A program made the translations under genes and the position numbers. Below are positions 6,168 through 14,200 of a stretch of 36,340 nucleotides of DNA, piece by piece (the stretch's first letter is position 1; the number at the start of each line of letters is the position of its first letter). Source of the DNA: a virus; the IMG/VR virus record IMGVR_UViG_3300011128_000251, positions 1 through 36,340 of that record. One strand, given 5' to 3'. The notes under the pieces were generated by a model. That model was not told the DNA's origin. It made no database searches and saw only the letters and a program-made list of their open reading frames with translations.

Positions 6168-6208
6168 ACCGCGCATGCTCGAAGCATGGAAATCATGGAG
6201 ATGCAGCT

Positions 6209-6493
6209 ATGACAAGCAACCCGACACTTTTGGACATCCGAATCGAGAGGCCGCCGTCTACGGCGCTCCAGATGCTTCGCGCGTTCGCGACATTGGGGAT
6301 GGCCATTTTTATTCCGGTGATCAACGAACTGGTGCTGAATGGGCACTGGTCGATCAATCTGATCGGGGCAGTGATGGGGCTTTTCATCATAGCTGCCGCG
6401 GCTCAGACGCTGCTTCCGACCAATAAACGGTTCGAGACCAAGGAAGAAGCCGCCGAGTGGGTTCTGTCCGGCCAGTGGGAGAAGCAGCCATGA
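6209..6493 (+). CDS. Small two-segment membrane protein
   Basis: A 94-residue protein with hydrophobic segments at about 21-43 (around FATLGMAIFIPVINELVL) and 50-68 (LIGAVMGLFIIAAAAQTLL), and a charged C-terminal region (KRFETKEEAAEWVLSGQWEK). GGAG lies nine bases before the ATG. The topology suggests an inner-membrane hairpin; function unknown. Confidence 0.68.
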   Translation: MTSNPTLLDIRIERPPSTALQMLRAFATLGMAIFIPVINELVLNGHWSINLIGAVMGLFIIAAAAQTLLPTNKRFETKEEAAEWVLSGQWEKQP

Positions 6494-6570
6494 CCGCCGA
6501 AGACATTGACCGCATTCTGGACGACGTATTCCGCAAGCACGTAGGGCGGCTGCAGGAGGCATCGGAGTGA
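6490..6570 (+). CDS. 26-residue peptide, coupled reading frame
   Basis: A tiny frame starting MTAEDIDRILDDVFRKHVGR, joined by ATGA to the gene before and by GTGA to the gene after. The amphipathic helix and the precise junctions argue for translation; nothing is known of its role. Confidence 0.45.
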   Translation: MTAEDIDRILDDVFRKHVGRLQEASE

Positions 6571-6827
6571 TAAAATTACCAGACTTAGCCCGTATCTACC
6601 CCGATCAATGCGGGTGGATGTGGGCGTGTGGCGGGCGGCGATACAGCAGCAGGATCGAAAGCATGGCTTATGAATTGGCTGGGGCTAAATTCGATGCCCG
6701 TTGTCCTGATTGCGGATTTGGCACGGTTTACGATTGCACCGGCGGCCGGGCCAAGATCGATGCACTGTCTGGAGCAGCGCGAAAAATCGCACTCGACATG
6801 CTGGGAAATCTGGATGCGCCGCTATGA
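6567..6827 (+). CDS. Small putative zinc-binding protein, GTG start
   Basis: An 86-residue protein with CPDCG in its middle (about 45-49) and other cysteines at about 15, 20 and 57, so a zinc site is possible. The GTG start overlaps the upstream TGA and has AGGAGG about ten bases before it. The family is not recognised. Confidence 0.55.
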   Translation: MIKLPDLARIYPDQCGWMWACGGRRYSSRIESMAYELAGAKFDARCPDCGFGTVYDCTGGRAKIDALSGAARKIALDMLGNLDAPL

Positions 6828-6994
6828 CGAAACTCGCTGTAATGTTCCTCCTTCTGTTGTCCGGTTATTCCTGGTTTCAGGACAGAACTGACGACGCTGC
6901 CATTGCCGCATTGTATGCGATTATCTGCCTTCTGGCGCGTATCATGGGAAACCAGCAGGCACCGGCCCCGGTTGAACCGGCAGAGGGGACGTGA
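6824..6994 (+). CDS. Small membrane protein
   Basis: A 56-residue protein with a short N-terminal hydrophobic stretch (LAVMFLLLLSGYSWF) and a second one (AAIAALYAIICLLARIM), then a Pro/Ala-rich tail. It is coupled by ATGA. Two membrane passes, or a signal peptide plus one pass, are possible. Confidence 0.55.
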   Translation: MTKLAVMFLLLLSGYSWFQDRTDDAAIAALYAIICLLARIMGNQQAPAPVEPAEGT

Positions 6995-7042
6995 CGACGG
7001 AATTGCCGGGGATGACCCTCACCGCAGTAAAGGAGAATTGCC

Positions 7043-7561
7043 ATGCAATGGTTCAACCCGCTTCCGCCTGCCGAGATGCTGCGTGAAATTTTGGATTACT
7101 GCCCGCTGACTGGGGATTTCCGCTGGAAGATCAGTCGGGGCGGTGTTCGCGTTGGGTCCATCGCTGGGTGCCAGACTCCCAGGGGGTATCGCCAGATCGG
7201 GATCAGTGGCGCGTACCACCTCTCGCATCGCCTGGCCTGGAAGATCATGACAGGATCAGACCCCGTCGAGCAGATAGACCACATCAATAATGACCGCGCC
7301 GACAATAGGTTCGCAAATCTCCGAGCAGCCACGGCATCCCAGCAGCGCATGAACCAGACTGGATTCGGATCGTCCAAATTCCTTGGGGTAAACTGGCACA
7401 GGGCTGCCCAGAAATGGCAGGCTAGCATCAAGGTGGACAGCAAGGCGCGCCACCTCGGATATTTCGTCTGTGAACTCGAAGCAGCACGCGCCTACGACGC
7501 CGCAGCCGAAAAGCATCACGGCGAGTTTGCAAATCTGAATTCACGAACTCCGGCGCAATGA
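7043..7561 (+). CDS. HNH homing-type endonuclease with AP2 DNA-binding domain
   Basis: A 172-residue protein in the HNH_3 plus AP2 arrangement typical of phage homing nucleases. HNH core: HLSHRLAWKIMTG (from about residue 59) and EQIDHINNDRADNRFANLRA (about 75-94). AP2 domain: from about residue 113, with FLGVNWHRAAQKWQASIKV and HLGYFVCELEAARAYDAAA, the three-strand plus helix pattern. AAAGGAG precedes the ATG with ideal spacing. It lies after a 48-base gap at the end of the early operon, a likely site for a mobile insertion. It may promote its own transfer between related phages. Confidence 0.93.
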   Translation: MQWFNPLPPAEMLREILDYCPLTGDFRWKISRGGVRVGSIAGCQTPRGYRQIGISGAYHLSHRLAWKIMTGSDPVEQIDHINNDRADNRFANLRAATASQQRMNQTGFGSSKFLGVNWHRAAQKWQASIKVDSKARHLGYFVCELEAARAYDAAAEKHHGEFANLNSRTPAQ

Positions 7562-7572
7562 TGCGCTTGGAT

Positions 7573-7613
7573 CGGTGGGCGGCGTCGGTTTGGATCGCAG
7601 GCGTTGCCCACCG
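7573..7613. terminator. Inverted repeat between convergent operons
   Basis: CGGTGGGC (7573-7580) pairs perfectly with GCCCACCG (7606-7613). It lies in the 70-bp gap where the plus-strand early operon and the minus-strand late operon converge. There is no T-run on either strand, so it is at best a Rho-assisted or bidirectional attenuating structure. Confidence 0.3.
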
Positions 7614-7631
7614 CAGAAAGGATGCGGACGC

Positions 7632-8120
7632 CTAAAGATCTGTCAGGGCTTCCGGCTTTGCTTTTTCCTGCGCGCGCGCCAGTCTCTGAAACGCCCGAGC
7701 AACACCTTTGCGGCTAGGCCCGTTATGCACAAGTCCAGCGCGATGAGAAGGCCCACTGCGCCAGGTAAGAATGCCTGACCCCATGAGGGCAAGTAGAAGA
7801 CCAATTCCGCATGCATCTGAGAGCCTGTACCAGTTCAGCGGGTGCGCCCCGAAGGCGACAACCGGAAGGTAGCACAGCGGAATGAGTATGGCGAATAGTA
7901 AAGCTATAATACTGGGCCTAGTAGAAATAACTATTAACGCTACGGCAACTGACCAAATAGTTAATGCTGCCAAGTCGTGAATTCTGGGTGGCCAGCCCGC
8001 CTGCGTCGCAAGCAAGCCAGCCAGGACGATGACCGCCCCAATCATTGCTGACCGATCGCGCACCCACCACAAGCCGACAATCATGACGGCCGCAGCGGAT
8101 GCCCAGATCGGCCACCACAT
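7632..8120 (-). CDS. Multi-pass membrane protein, end of late operon
   Basis: A protein of 162 residues from the ATG at 8120 (163 from a GTG at 8123). It has about five hydrophobic segments, including AAAVMIVGLWWV, MIGAVIVLAGLLA, IWSVAVALIVIS, IIALLFAILIPLCYLPVVAF and IGLLLALMGSGIL, and a basic cytoplasmic-type tail (around RKGVARAFQRLARAQEKAK). The ATG overlaps the stop of the upstream gene (TGATG). Being last in the lysis cluster it could be an extra holin-like or host-envelope protein; no family is recognised. Confidence 0.65.
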   Translation of the reverse strand: MWWPIWASAAAVMIVGLWWVRDRSAMIGAVIVLAGLLATQAGWPPRIHDLAALTIWSVAVALIVISTRPSIIALLFAILIPLCYLPVVAFGAHPLNWYRLSDACGIGLLLALMGSGILTWRSGPSHRAGLVHNGPSRKGVARAFQRLARAQEKAKPEALTDL

Positions 8121-8374
8121 CACTTGCTCCCGAAGTTCAGTTCAGGATCACCGCGCTCAGCGCAGGAGCGGACACTCCGATGCCAGTGCAGCTTGTCGAA
8201 GTACATCCGGGAGAATGCCTCGGTATGGTCGAGATAGTCCTTGTTGCAGTCGTCCTCTGCGAACGGCCTGATGTCGTTCAGCAGCATGATGAAAATCTCG
8301 CGATCGGCTTCCTCGCTCACGGCAAGCCGCTTCTCGATGCCTGACAGCACTTCCTGGTTGCTCAGTTTATCCAT
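8120..8374 (-). CDS. Hypothetical soluble protein in lysis cluster
   Basis: An 84-residue charged protein starting MDKLSNQEVLSGIEKRLAVS, with DIRPFAEDDCNKDYLDH in the middle. AAGGAC lies a few bases before the ATG. It is not related by eye to known lysis proteins; function unknown. Confidence 0.65.
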   Translation of the reverse strand: MDKLSNQEVLSGIEKRLAVSEEADREIFIMLLNDIRPFAEDDCNKDYLDHTEAFSRMYFDKLHWHRSVRSCAERGDPELNFGSK

Positions 8375-8393
8375 TTGTCCTTGATGTCCTTGG

Positions 8394-8660
8394 TTAGCGG
8401 CAGCTTGCCGTCATTGCGTTGTCCATCTCGAGAACGCGGCGCTTGACCCCGTCCGGAGTGGCTGGGGCGTCTGCCCCGATTAACCCACGCTTCTGCTCTG
8501 CGTAGGTCTGGCAACCAGGCTTATAGCCCCCGGTCGCGCAGCTCGCTGTCAAGCTCGTCAGAAGTAGCATCAGCAAGCCGCTCGCGAGTATCGCTGGCCG
8601 CCTGCCGTCCTTCTGCAACGCGCTTGTCCGTCTCTTTCCGCTGGTCCAGTTCCATGTCAT
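8394..8660 (-). CDS. Rz1-like outer-membrane spanin lipoprotein, nested in Rz
   Basis: An 88-residue frame that starts inside the Rz-like gene in another frame and runs past its end, the classical nested spanin layout. The N-terminal region is basic (around GKRRTSALQKDGRRP), followed by a hydrophobic core (AILASGLLMLLLTSL) and lipobox LTAS-C near residue 41. The mature part is short, with CATGGYKPGC and a basic middle. AAAGGA lies eight bases before the ATG at 8660, which supports this long start; starting at the inner ATG (8570) would leave too short a signal peptide. Role: bridges the periplasm with Rz to fuse inner and outer membranes at the end of lysis. Confidence 0.78.
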   Translation of the reverse strand: MTWNWTSGKRRTSALQKDGRRPAILASGLLMLLLTSLTASCATGGYKPGCQTYAEQKRGLIGADAPATPDGVKRRVLEMDNAMTASCR

Positions 8661-8769
8661 CCTGTGCGTCCTTTCGGATCTTCGCCCGGAGCGTGAGCGC
8701 GGCCAGGATCAACGCCCCGGCCACCGCAACCCATCGCCCGATCTTCGATGTCGCAAACCATGTGAACAT
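8521..8769 (-). CDS. Rz-like inner-membrane spanin
   Basis: An 82-residue protein with an N-terminal membrane anchor (RWVAVAGALILAALTL, about 12-27) and a long charged helix to the C-terminus (DDMELDQRKETDKRVAEGRQ and on), as in i-spanins. It directly follows the endolysin (TAATG overlap) and contains the start of the Rz1-like lipoprotein gene in another reading frame. The spanin call rests on topology and nesting rather than sequence identity. Confidence 0.8.
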   Translation of the reverse strand: MFTWFATSKIGRWVAVAGALILAALTLRAKIRKDAQDDMELDQRKETDKRVAEGRQAASDTRERLADATSDELDSELRDRGL

Positions 8770-9521
8770 TATCGGATCCCGTCAGCCCACTTCTTCAGCC
8801 GCTCGCGCATGATAAAGAACGCGGCCGCGATGATCAGCATCATACCAACTGCGAGGATCATCTGCACGTTTTCTGATGCACTTTCCCAGATCGCGGTCCC
8901 GAACGCACCCAAGGCGGCTAGAAGCTGAAAGAGCGTGGCCATGATCGTCTTGGACTGAATCGGGTGTTCCTTGGGCGGCGTGTCCGGCTTGTCGATCACC
9001 GGAGGCGTGACGGGTTCGTCATCCGTCACACCGTAGCCCTCAGCCAGCAGCGCCGCGTCGTAATCCTTGGCAATGCCTGCGATAGCCGCGGCCTTGTCCG
9101 TGCCGTTGACGATCCTGCGGGCGCCCTTGTAGTCCGACTGCTGCAGGGTGATGTAGTCCCGGAGCTTCTTCCCGGTAAACCAGCCTTCCTTGCAGCCAGC
9201 CACGAGGATCTCCGCGGCCGTGGTCGGTTCCATTGCCACCGCCGGGTTCGTCGTCAGATCCATGTGCAGTTCTTTGCCGGCGCGCACATAGTTGCGCTCC
9301 CACGTCAACTGAACGTAGCCGCGACCGTGCCATGGATAATAGCGGAGGTTGTTCTTACGCCATGTCTCGGACAGCCAGTAGGCCTCCTGCACGGGATGCA
9401 TTGTCCGGTTGGTTTCCCAGAATGCCGTGGCCAGCACATACGCCGCCTGGTTCCTGAGTAAGTCGAAGTCCTTGCATGTTTCGATGATCAACCTGGTATC
9501 GCCTAAATCCAGATCCGCCAT
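8769..9521 (-). CDS. GH19-type endolysin with C-terminal membrane segments
   Basis: A 250-residue wall hydrolase. Residues about 1-160 match the glycoside hydrolase 19 (chitinase class I-like) endolysins: ATAFWETNRTMHPVQEAYWL (31-50) with the likely catalytic Glu36 and Glu46, the GRGYVQLTWERNY hallmark (66-78) and ARRIVNGTDKA (134-144). A Pro-rich linker (170-186) is followed by two hydrophobic segments (about 194-211, and 220-238 around MILAVGMMLIIAAAFF) and a basic tail. This fuses a peptidoglycan-degrading domain to a holin-like hairpin, so the enzyme should be membrane-tethered. AAGGAC precedes the ATG. It is the first of three coupled lysis genes, ahead of Rz and Rz1. Confidence 0.88.
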   Translation of the reverse strand: MADLDLGDTRLIIETCKDFDLLRNQAAYVLATAFWETNRTMHPVQEAYWLSETWRKNNLRYYPWHGRGYVQLTWERNYVRAGKELHMDLTTNPAVAMEPTTAAEILVAGCKEGWFTGKKLRDYITLQQSDYKGARRIVNGTDKAAAIAGIAKDYDAALLAEGYGVTDDEPVTPPVIDKPDTPPKEHPIQSKTIMATLFQLLAALGAFGTAIWESASENVQMILAVGMMLIIAAAFFIMRERLKKWADGIR

Positions 9522-9534
9522 GTGTCCTTGTCCT

Positions 9535-9885
9535 TTATCGCCTCACGGAAACGACGTTCAATGTCACCCTGTTGCTCGTCGTCTCGATTTCAAACGTCTG
9601 CTCGAGCCTGTCACCGGAAAGGCTACCACACTTATCGCGCACCCACTCGGGAACGCTGGTTGCTGGCTCGCTGCTTAGATCGATCGTCCGGACGCAGATA
9701 GTCACGTCATCACGCATGAGCCTTTGCGTGGCTGTTCCTGACGGGCTGTCTCCGTTTACCAGGAATGAAGTCGTCTGGAAAATAGGGGTGGGCTTAGGCC
9801 CGCTCGCGACCTTCCACGTATCGACGGCGGTCCAGACGGATACTACCGCCAGAAACGCTGCCCCCAGTATGGTTGAAATGTGCAT
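9535..9885 (-). CDS. Membrane-anchored or exported hypothetical protein
   Basis: A 116-residue protein with an N-terminal hydrophobic segment (TILGAAFLAVVSVWTAVD) and a soluble region containing two cysteines (VTICVRTIDL and RDKCGSLSG) that could form a periplasmic disulfide. It sits next to the endolysin, with only a 13-base gap. Function unknown. Confidence 0.62.
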   Translation of the reverse strand: MHISTILGAAFLAVVSVWTAVDTWKVASGPKPTPIFQTTSFLVNGDSPSGTATQRLMRDDVTICVRTIDLSSEPATSVPEWVRDKCGSLSGDRLEQTFEIETTSNRVTLNVVSVRR

Positions 9886-9888
9886 TCG

Positions 9889-10095
9889 CTATTCCCAAAA
9901 CGCCTTGATCAAGTTCTTGCTGAATGCCACAACCAGGCCCGCCACCAGAAACGCGATCGCTTTGAACCACAGCCACATTTCAGCCTGACGCTCCTTCAAT
10001 ACGGTCGTCGTCTGCTTCAGATCGTTGACGTCGTCCTTAACGTGCTGAACGTCTGCTTTAATCTTACCACGCCACTCAGCATTTTCATCACTCAT
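9889..10095 (-). CDS. XhlA/hemolysin-like small holin candidate
   Basis: A 68-residue protein: an N-terminal coiled coil (about 8-40: KIKADVQHVKDDVNDLKQTT and on) followed by one membrane helix (AIAFLVAGLVVAF, about 46-58) and a short basic end. This is the topology of XhlA-type (haemolysin) phage proteins, which often assist or act as holins. Its place beside the endolysin agrees. The identification is by topology only. Confidence 0.65.
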   Translation of the reverse strand: MSDENAEWRGKIKADVQHVKDDVNDLKQTTTVLKERQAEMWLWFKAIAFLVAGLVVAFSKNLIKAFWE

Positions 10096-10232
10096 TTTCC
10101 TGAGTCCCCTCCAACATCAGGCAGAACCCCACGCCAAGGACGACGACGTGACAGCCGCTCACCACGGGTCCAGCCGGCGCAAGGGTGGTGCCCCCGAGCA
10201 GACGCGCCGACCTTCACCATGATTCCGGTCAT
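10092..10232 (-). CDS. Doubtful small frame, possibly frameshifted
   Basis: A 46-codon frame with AGGGA six bases before its ATG and an ATGA overlap with the next gene. Its product is rich in Arg, Gly and Trp and looks out of frame. A second frame, open from 10214 to 10088 without a conventional start, reads ARLLGGTTLAPAGPVVSGCH then VVVLGVGFCLMLEG, a much more protein-like small membrane sequence. Joining MTGIMVKVG to it would need a one-base shift near 10200. Either a mutation, a sequencing error or recoding could explain this. Confidence 0.3.
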   Translation of the reverse strand: MTGIMVKVGASARGHHPCAGWTRGERLSRRRPWRGVLPDVGGDSGK

Positions 10233-10248
10233 ACTGCTTCCCTACCAG

Positions 10249-10467
10249 TTAATTTGTCGGCACATCACGAACAACCATGCCAACCATCTTGTCCGGCCAG
10301 GAGGCAATCACATGCGGCGTTGGGTCTTCTGCGAACAGGAAGAACCGGCCGCCCCGGAATTCCATTTCGGTGATCTTCCTGCCCTCGATTTCATCGCCAA
10401 TCTCGACGGTGCCCCGGCCTAGAATGTTGGCCTTGCTGATCTGTCCGCGGGTGTATGTGTTCGGCAT
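10249..10467 (-). CDS. Small beta-rich hypothetical protein
   Basis: A 72-residue protein starting MPNTYTRGQISKANILGRGT, with alternating charged and hydrophobic residues (VEIGDEIEGRKITEMEFRGG) suggesting a small beta barrel. The downstream 150 bp holds only the doubtful frame described separately. Family not recognised. Confidence 0.62.
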   Translation of the reverse strand: MPNTYTRGQISKANILGRGTVEIGDEIEGRKITEMEFRGGRFFLFAEDPTPHVIASWPDKMVGMVVRDVPTN

Positions 10468-10475
10468 GGTGGTTC

Positions 10476-10892
10476 CTATTCGATTCTAAGCGTGCCAGAG
10501 AAGCGACGTTGCAGGCCATTCTCGTCGGTGTATTCCCAAGATGCCAGCGCAGCATCACCGGGCAGGATTTCGGGGCATTCGTCGTCTGTCCAGTAACTCG
10601 GGTCCATCGCCTGGCTGGGCTCCCCGTTGTAGGGGAACGTGCCGCCGCCAGCGCATAGCGGCACCAGCGTTTCGTCATCAAGTTCCCGCCAGATCCTGGC
10701 AGACCATTTGCCGTTGATCACCTGCGCGCCGCTCACTGAGACGTGCTGATAGAAATGCCCATTCTCGAAGCGCAGATATTCCAGTTCCATCCTGACCGGA
10801 TCGACGGTTGCAATCGTGCTGATCATCACCGTCGCAGCGTATCCCAGAAGCGCGAACAGCCCGACCGTGATCGTTGAATAGACGGTGGTCAT
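10476..10892 (-). CDS. Membrane-anchored hypothetical protein
   Basis: A 138-residue protein with an N-terminal hydrophobic helix (VGLFALLGYAATVMISTIA, about 10-28) and a soluble, aromatic and acidic C-terminal region with two cysteines (VPLCAGGG and DDECPEIL), likely periplasmic. The start at 10892 overlaps the upstream stop (ATGA). Function unknown. Confidence 0.65.
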   Translation of the reverse strand: MTTVYSTITVGLFALLGYAATVMISTIATVDPVRMELEYLRFENGHFYQHVSVSGAQVINGKWSARIWRELDDETLVPLCAGGGTFPYNGEPSQAMDPSYWTDDECPEILPGDAALASWEYTDENGLQRRFSGTLRIE

Positions 10893-11101
10893 GGCATTAA
10901 CCCCAGCGCGCTCAGGAGGTCCTTCCCCCCCATTGCGATTCCGGCCGCCAGCCCGATGGCGATACCCTTCCAGTTGTTGAAGATGGCGAGCAGCGCCGAC
11001 GTTACCGGCCATGCGTCGTGCGCCTTGCGGGCACCCTCCCATAGATAGGCATACTCCTCGGGAGTTTCAGGCGGCGTGCGCCTGTCTGATGGATTAACCA
11101 A
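10889..11101 (-). CDS. Small membrane protein, holin-like, TTG start
   Basis: A 70-residue protein. The N-terminal half is hydrophilic (NPSDRRTPPETPEEYAYLW); the C-terminal half is hydrophobic (around GIAIGLAAGIAMGGKDLLSALGL). The only upstream start in frame is TTG at 11101, seven bases after a good GGGAG SD. It is the first gene after the tail fibre, at the head of the lysis block, so it may be a holin component. Confidence 0.58.
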   Translation of the reverse strand: MVNPSDRRTPPETPEEYAYLWEGARKAHDAWPVTSALLAIFNNWKGIAIGLAAGIAMGGKDLLSALGLMP

Positions 11102-11172
11102 ATTATAACTCCCGCTCTAGCCCTTCCGCAACCACTTTGCCTTGCGCTCGGGCCACCCAATCAAAGAACCAA

Positions 11173-11200
11173 GACGGCGACCAACGCGGCACAAGCCGTC
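11173..11200 (-). terminator. Hairpin after the 1226-residue tail gene
   Basis: GACGGC and GCCGTC form the outer stem, with a nested CGGC-TTGT-GCCG alternative. On the minus strand TTGGTTCTTT follows. It starts two bases after the stop of the large tail gene and would separate tail and lysis transcripts, fully or partly. Confidence 0.45.
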
Positions 11201-11201
11201 C

Positions 11202-14200
11202 CTACGTGTAGTTCACCCGGATCTCCAACTGGTCGGTTGCCGCCAGGACAGGCGTTTCCGCTGTAGCGCCACACGAGAAGTGAATTCCGAAGTTGGTCCC
11301 GCGCACTTCACTATCTGTGATCGAGGTTCCCCAGACGTCGGTATCACCTCCAGTGGATGGGATGGTGATTGTGTCGCCTGTAGCAGAGGTCACAGTGTCA
11401 GACGTTGGACTTTTTGCAGTGCCGTCGTTGGTCGATCCGTCCACCGTGATGAATACGTTTGTGTAGTACCAAGGCCGCCCGCCGATATCACTTTGACTGT
11501 CTACAAACCTGACCTCAATTCCGTTGATGGTAGAAGATGCCGGAATCTCTCCAGTGGAGAACCCAAAGTTGGTTGCGAAGACGCCCTCCGCATACTCTGC
11601 GGTGCTGGACCCGATGAAGAGGTTGGCATTGCTGTTGTCTGCTGTGGCAAGCACCGAAACGCTCGGGGCCGGATCCCATTCGCCGCCAGCGTTGGCACCG
11701 TCGATCGCCACGGTGCCAGCGGTGCGCCAGGCAGTCCATTGGGAGCTTGCAGCCGCATCAGTGGTGAAGCCCGATGCACTCGACACCGCGGAATCGTTCC
11801 CAGCAGCATCGGCATGTTGGAAGTGGGTAGTGTAGGCCGTCGACGCCGTAAGCCCACTCGGGGCGGGGGTGATGGTCTGGACGCCCGTGCCTGAAACGGA
11901 TTGATTGCCGGAGGCTGTGGCGGCGGTGCCTGTGTTGTCCTGTCCCGCCTGGATTTGCGCCACGGACGGGGCTGTGCCGCTGGTTGTCACGACCCAGTAA
12001 AGCGTGCCGTTCCCCTCGTTGGTCGAGACGGAACCCGTAGACGCAGTCTCACCGTTTGAGGCATCAGTCGGCGAGGACAATGTTGGAGCAGTCACATCAG
12101 GTGCTGCGTCAGTGGTGAAGCCTGATGCGCTTGCCACGGTCGAGTCATTGCCAGACGCATCCGCATGCTGGAAGTGCGTTGTATAGGCGGTTGATGCAGA
12201 CAGGCCCGAGGGCGCAGGAGTGATCGTCTGCACGCCGGTTCCCGATACCGCCTGCGATGCCGAGAACGCTGCTGCCGCACCGGTGTTGTCCTGGCCTGCT
12301 TGGATCTGGGCAACGCTGGGTGCCGTCGCTGACGTCGTGACAACCGCGTACAATATGCCGTTGCCTTCGTTCGTGCTGACCGATGCGGTTGATGCAGTGT
12401 CGCCGTTAGCGTCGTCTGTAGGAACGGTCAGCGTCGGCGGGGTGACGTCAACACCTGCGTTTGAGGTAACGCGCCAGTGATTGTTATCATCGGAAGTGGA
12501 CACCCGACCGGTGCCGGTGGCGTTCGTGTAACGGAACATCATGTCGTAGACGTTGTTGCCCGCCGTTGCCGTGATGTCCTGGATGCCCGCCGTGGTCCGT
12601 CCGAGGTTTTGCCAGCCCGATCCGCCATCAAGGCTGTATTCGATGTTGGTCAGCACTTCCGGAACCGAGACGACCGTGACCTGGATGCCAGCGGCGCCCG
12701 TACCCGTGGCGACCGTGATTTCGTCCGTCTGCGGTGCGTTCGGCACAACCGGGATACCCTGCACCAGTTCCGAGAGGCGCGTGGCAACTGCTGCGGATTC
12801 GGCGATGAACGTGGCCGTGACCCCGGCTTCCCAGGTTACCGTTGCTGTGGGATACGGAACAGGCGTCACACCTTCCCGAACCATCATGATTGTCCAGATG
12901 GTCATACCCTGGATTGCGTACCAGTCCGGGTTGCCGTGCGGTGCCGCGTCCGAGTACCAGTCCGCGCAGGTGTAGTCGTTCAGGGCCGTGCCGCGGATGG
13001 CATCCCAGATGAACTCCATGACGTCGACCGAGCCGAACGTACCGGTTGGCTGGGCTGCAGAAGCACCGTTGACCAGCGTTGTGTTGAACCAGTCCCTGCG
13101 CGCGTTTCCCTTACAGTAGCTGGACCATTCGGTGAACTCCTGCCGCGTGGTTACCGCGGGAAGACCCGACCACGGTACAGACAGGACGCCGGGCTCCGGA
13201 ATGGATGTGAGGATCGAGACCTCGGGGTTCGTGCCCCACTGGGTGTTGAAGAAAGCCCAAGTGCCGGCCATGCCGTTGACCGCACCATCGTATGCGGTGC
13301 CGCTGGTGGGCTCCCCGATGAAGTTCTGCGCGTCCACGAAGATGTGATCGACGTTCGCGCCAACCGCTCCGGTGGTGTGCACGAAGTTGTTCGTCAGCGG
13401 GTTCGTCAGGTTCGGCAGCGTTGTGTAGTCAATGATGACGTCGCCCGAGGACCGCAGCGTTACGTTGCTCGAGACCTCAGATGCGTTGCCAACGTATGCG
13501 CCGCCATCTTCCGGGAGGTTGCCGTTGTGGGTCAGGCTGACAACATGCCAGTACCAGTCTTCATCGATCGTGGCCGTGCCAGCAGTGACTGTCAGGAAGA
13601 AGGAACTGTTCGCCGACCCGCCCGAGTTGGTATAGGTCGCCGTGATGTTCTCTGCGTTGATCGTGCCAGTCGCGACCGTGTCGACCGAGATAACGCCGGT
13701 TCCTGTGTCGATCGTCACGCCCGGGTCACTGGTTGCCAGAGAGAACGCACCGCCTGCACCTGTGAAGTCGCCAGCAGTTGCGATCGTCTGGACGCCCGTG
13801 TTGCCGGTATATGTCTGGTTAGGCAGCGCGCCAAGTGCGCTTGGTGGAACATACAGCGGAGTGTCGCCGATTGCGTCCGCCGTGGCCGAGCCCTGCGAGT
13901 TGGTGGCCGTTTCCTCGCAACTGATCAACTGCTGATCGTCAGCCGCAACGAGCGTGTATGTGCTGGACGTCGCGCCTGGGATGTTCACACCGGCGCGCGT
14001 CCACTGCGTTGTGATTGTCGGCGTCGGGTTGCCGGTCCATGTGCCAGGCTGACAAGATACCGTTTCGCCAATCTGGAACGTGCCAGCCACGATCGGCAGG
14101 ATCGTATTGACCGGAGCAACGAGCGCCGCGCCAACTGCGATCTGGAATGACGTTGCAGCCGATCCCGAGACGTTCGTCCCGGTGAACTCGACAACCTCGA

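Noticed and set aside
11090-11105. TATAAT on the minus strand (with TTGCGG 18 bases upstream) as a lysis-operon promoter
   Set aside because: The hexamer lies exactly between the GGGAG ribosome binding site and the TTG start at 11101, so a transcript starting there would lack the start codon. The SD explanation fits better.
12477-14150. 557-codon plus-strand frame
   Set aside because: It lies opposite the 1226-residue tail protein and is rich in Arg, Val, Asp and Cys, the usual product of antisense reading through G+C-rich Thr/Gly/Ala repeats.
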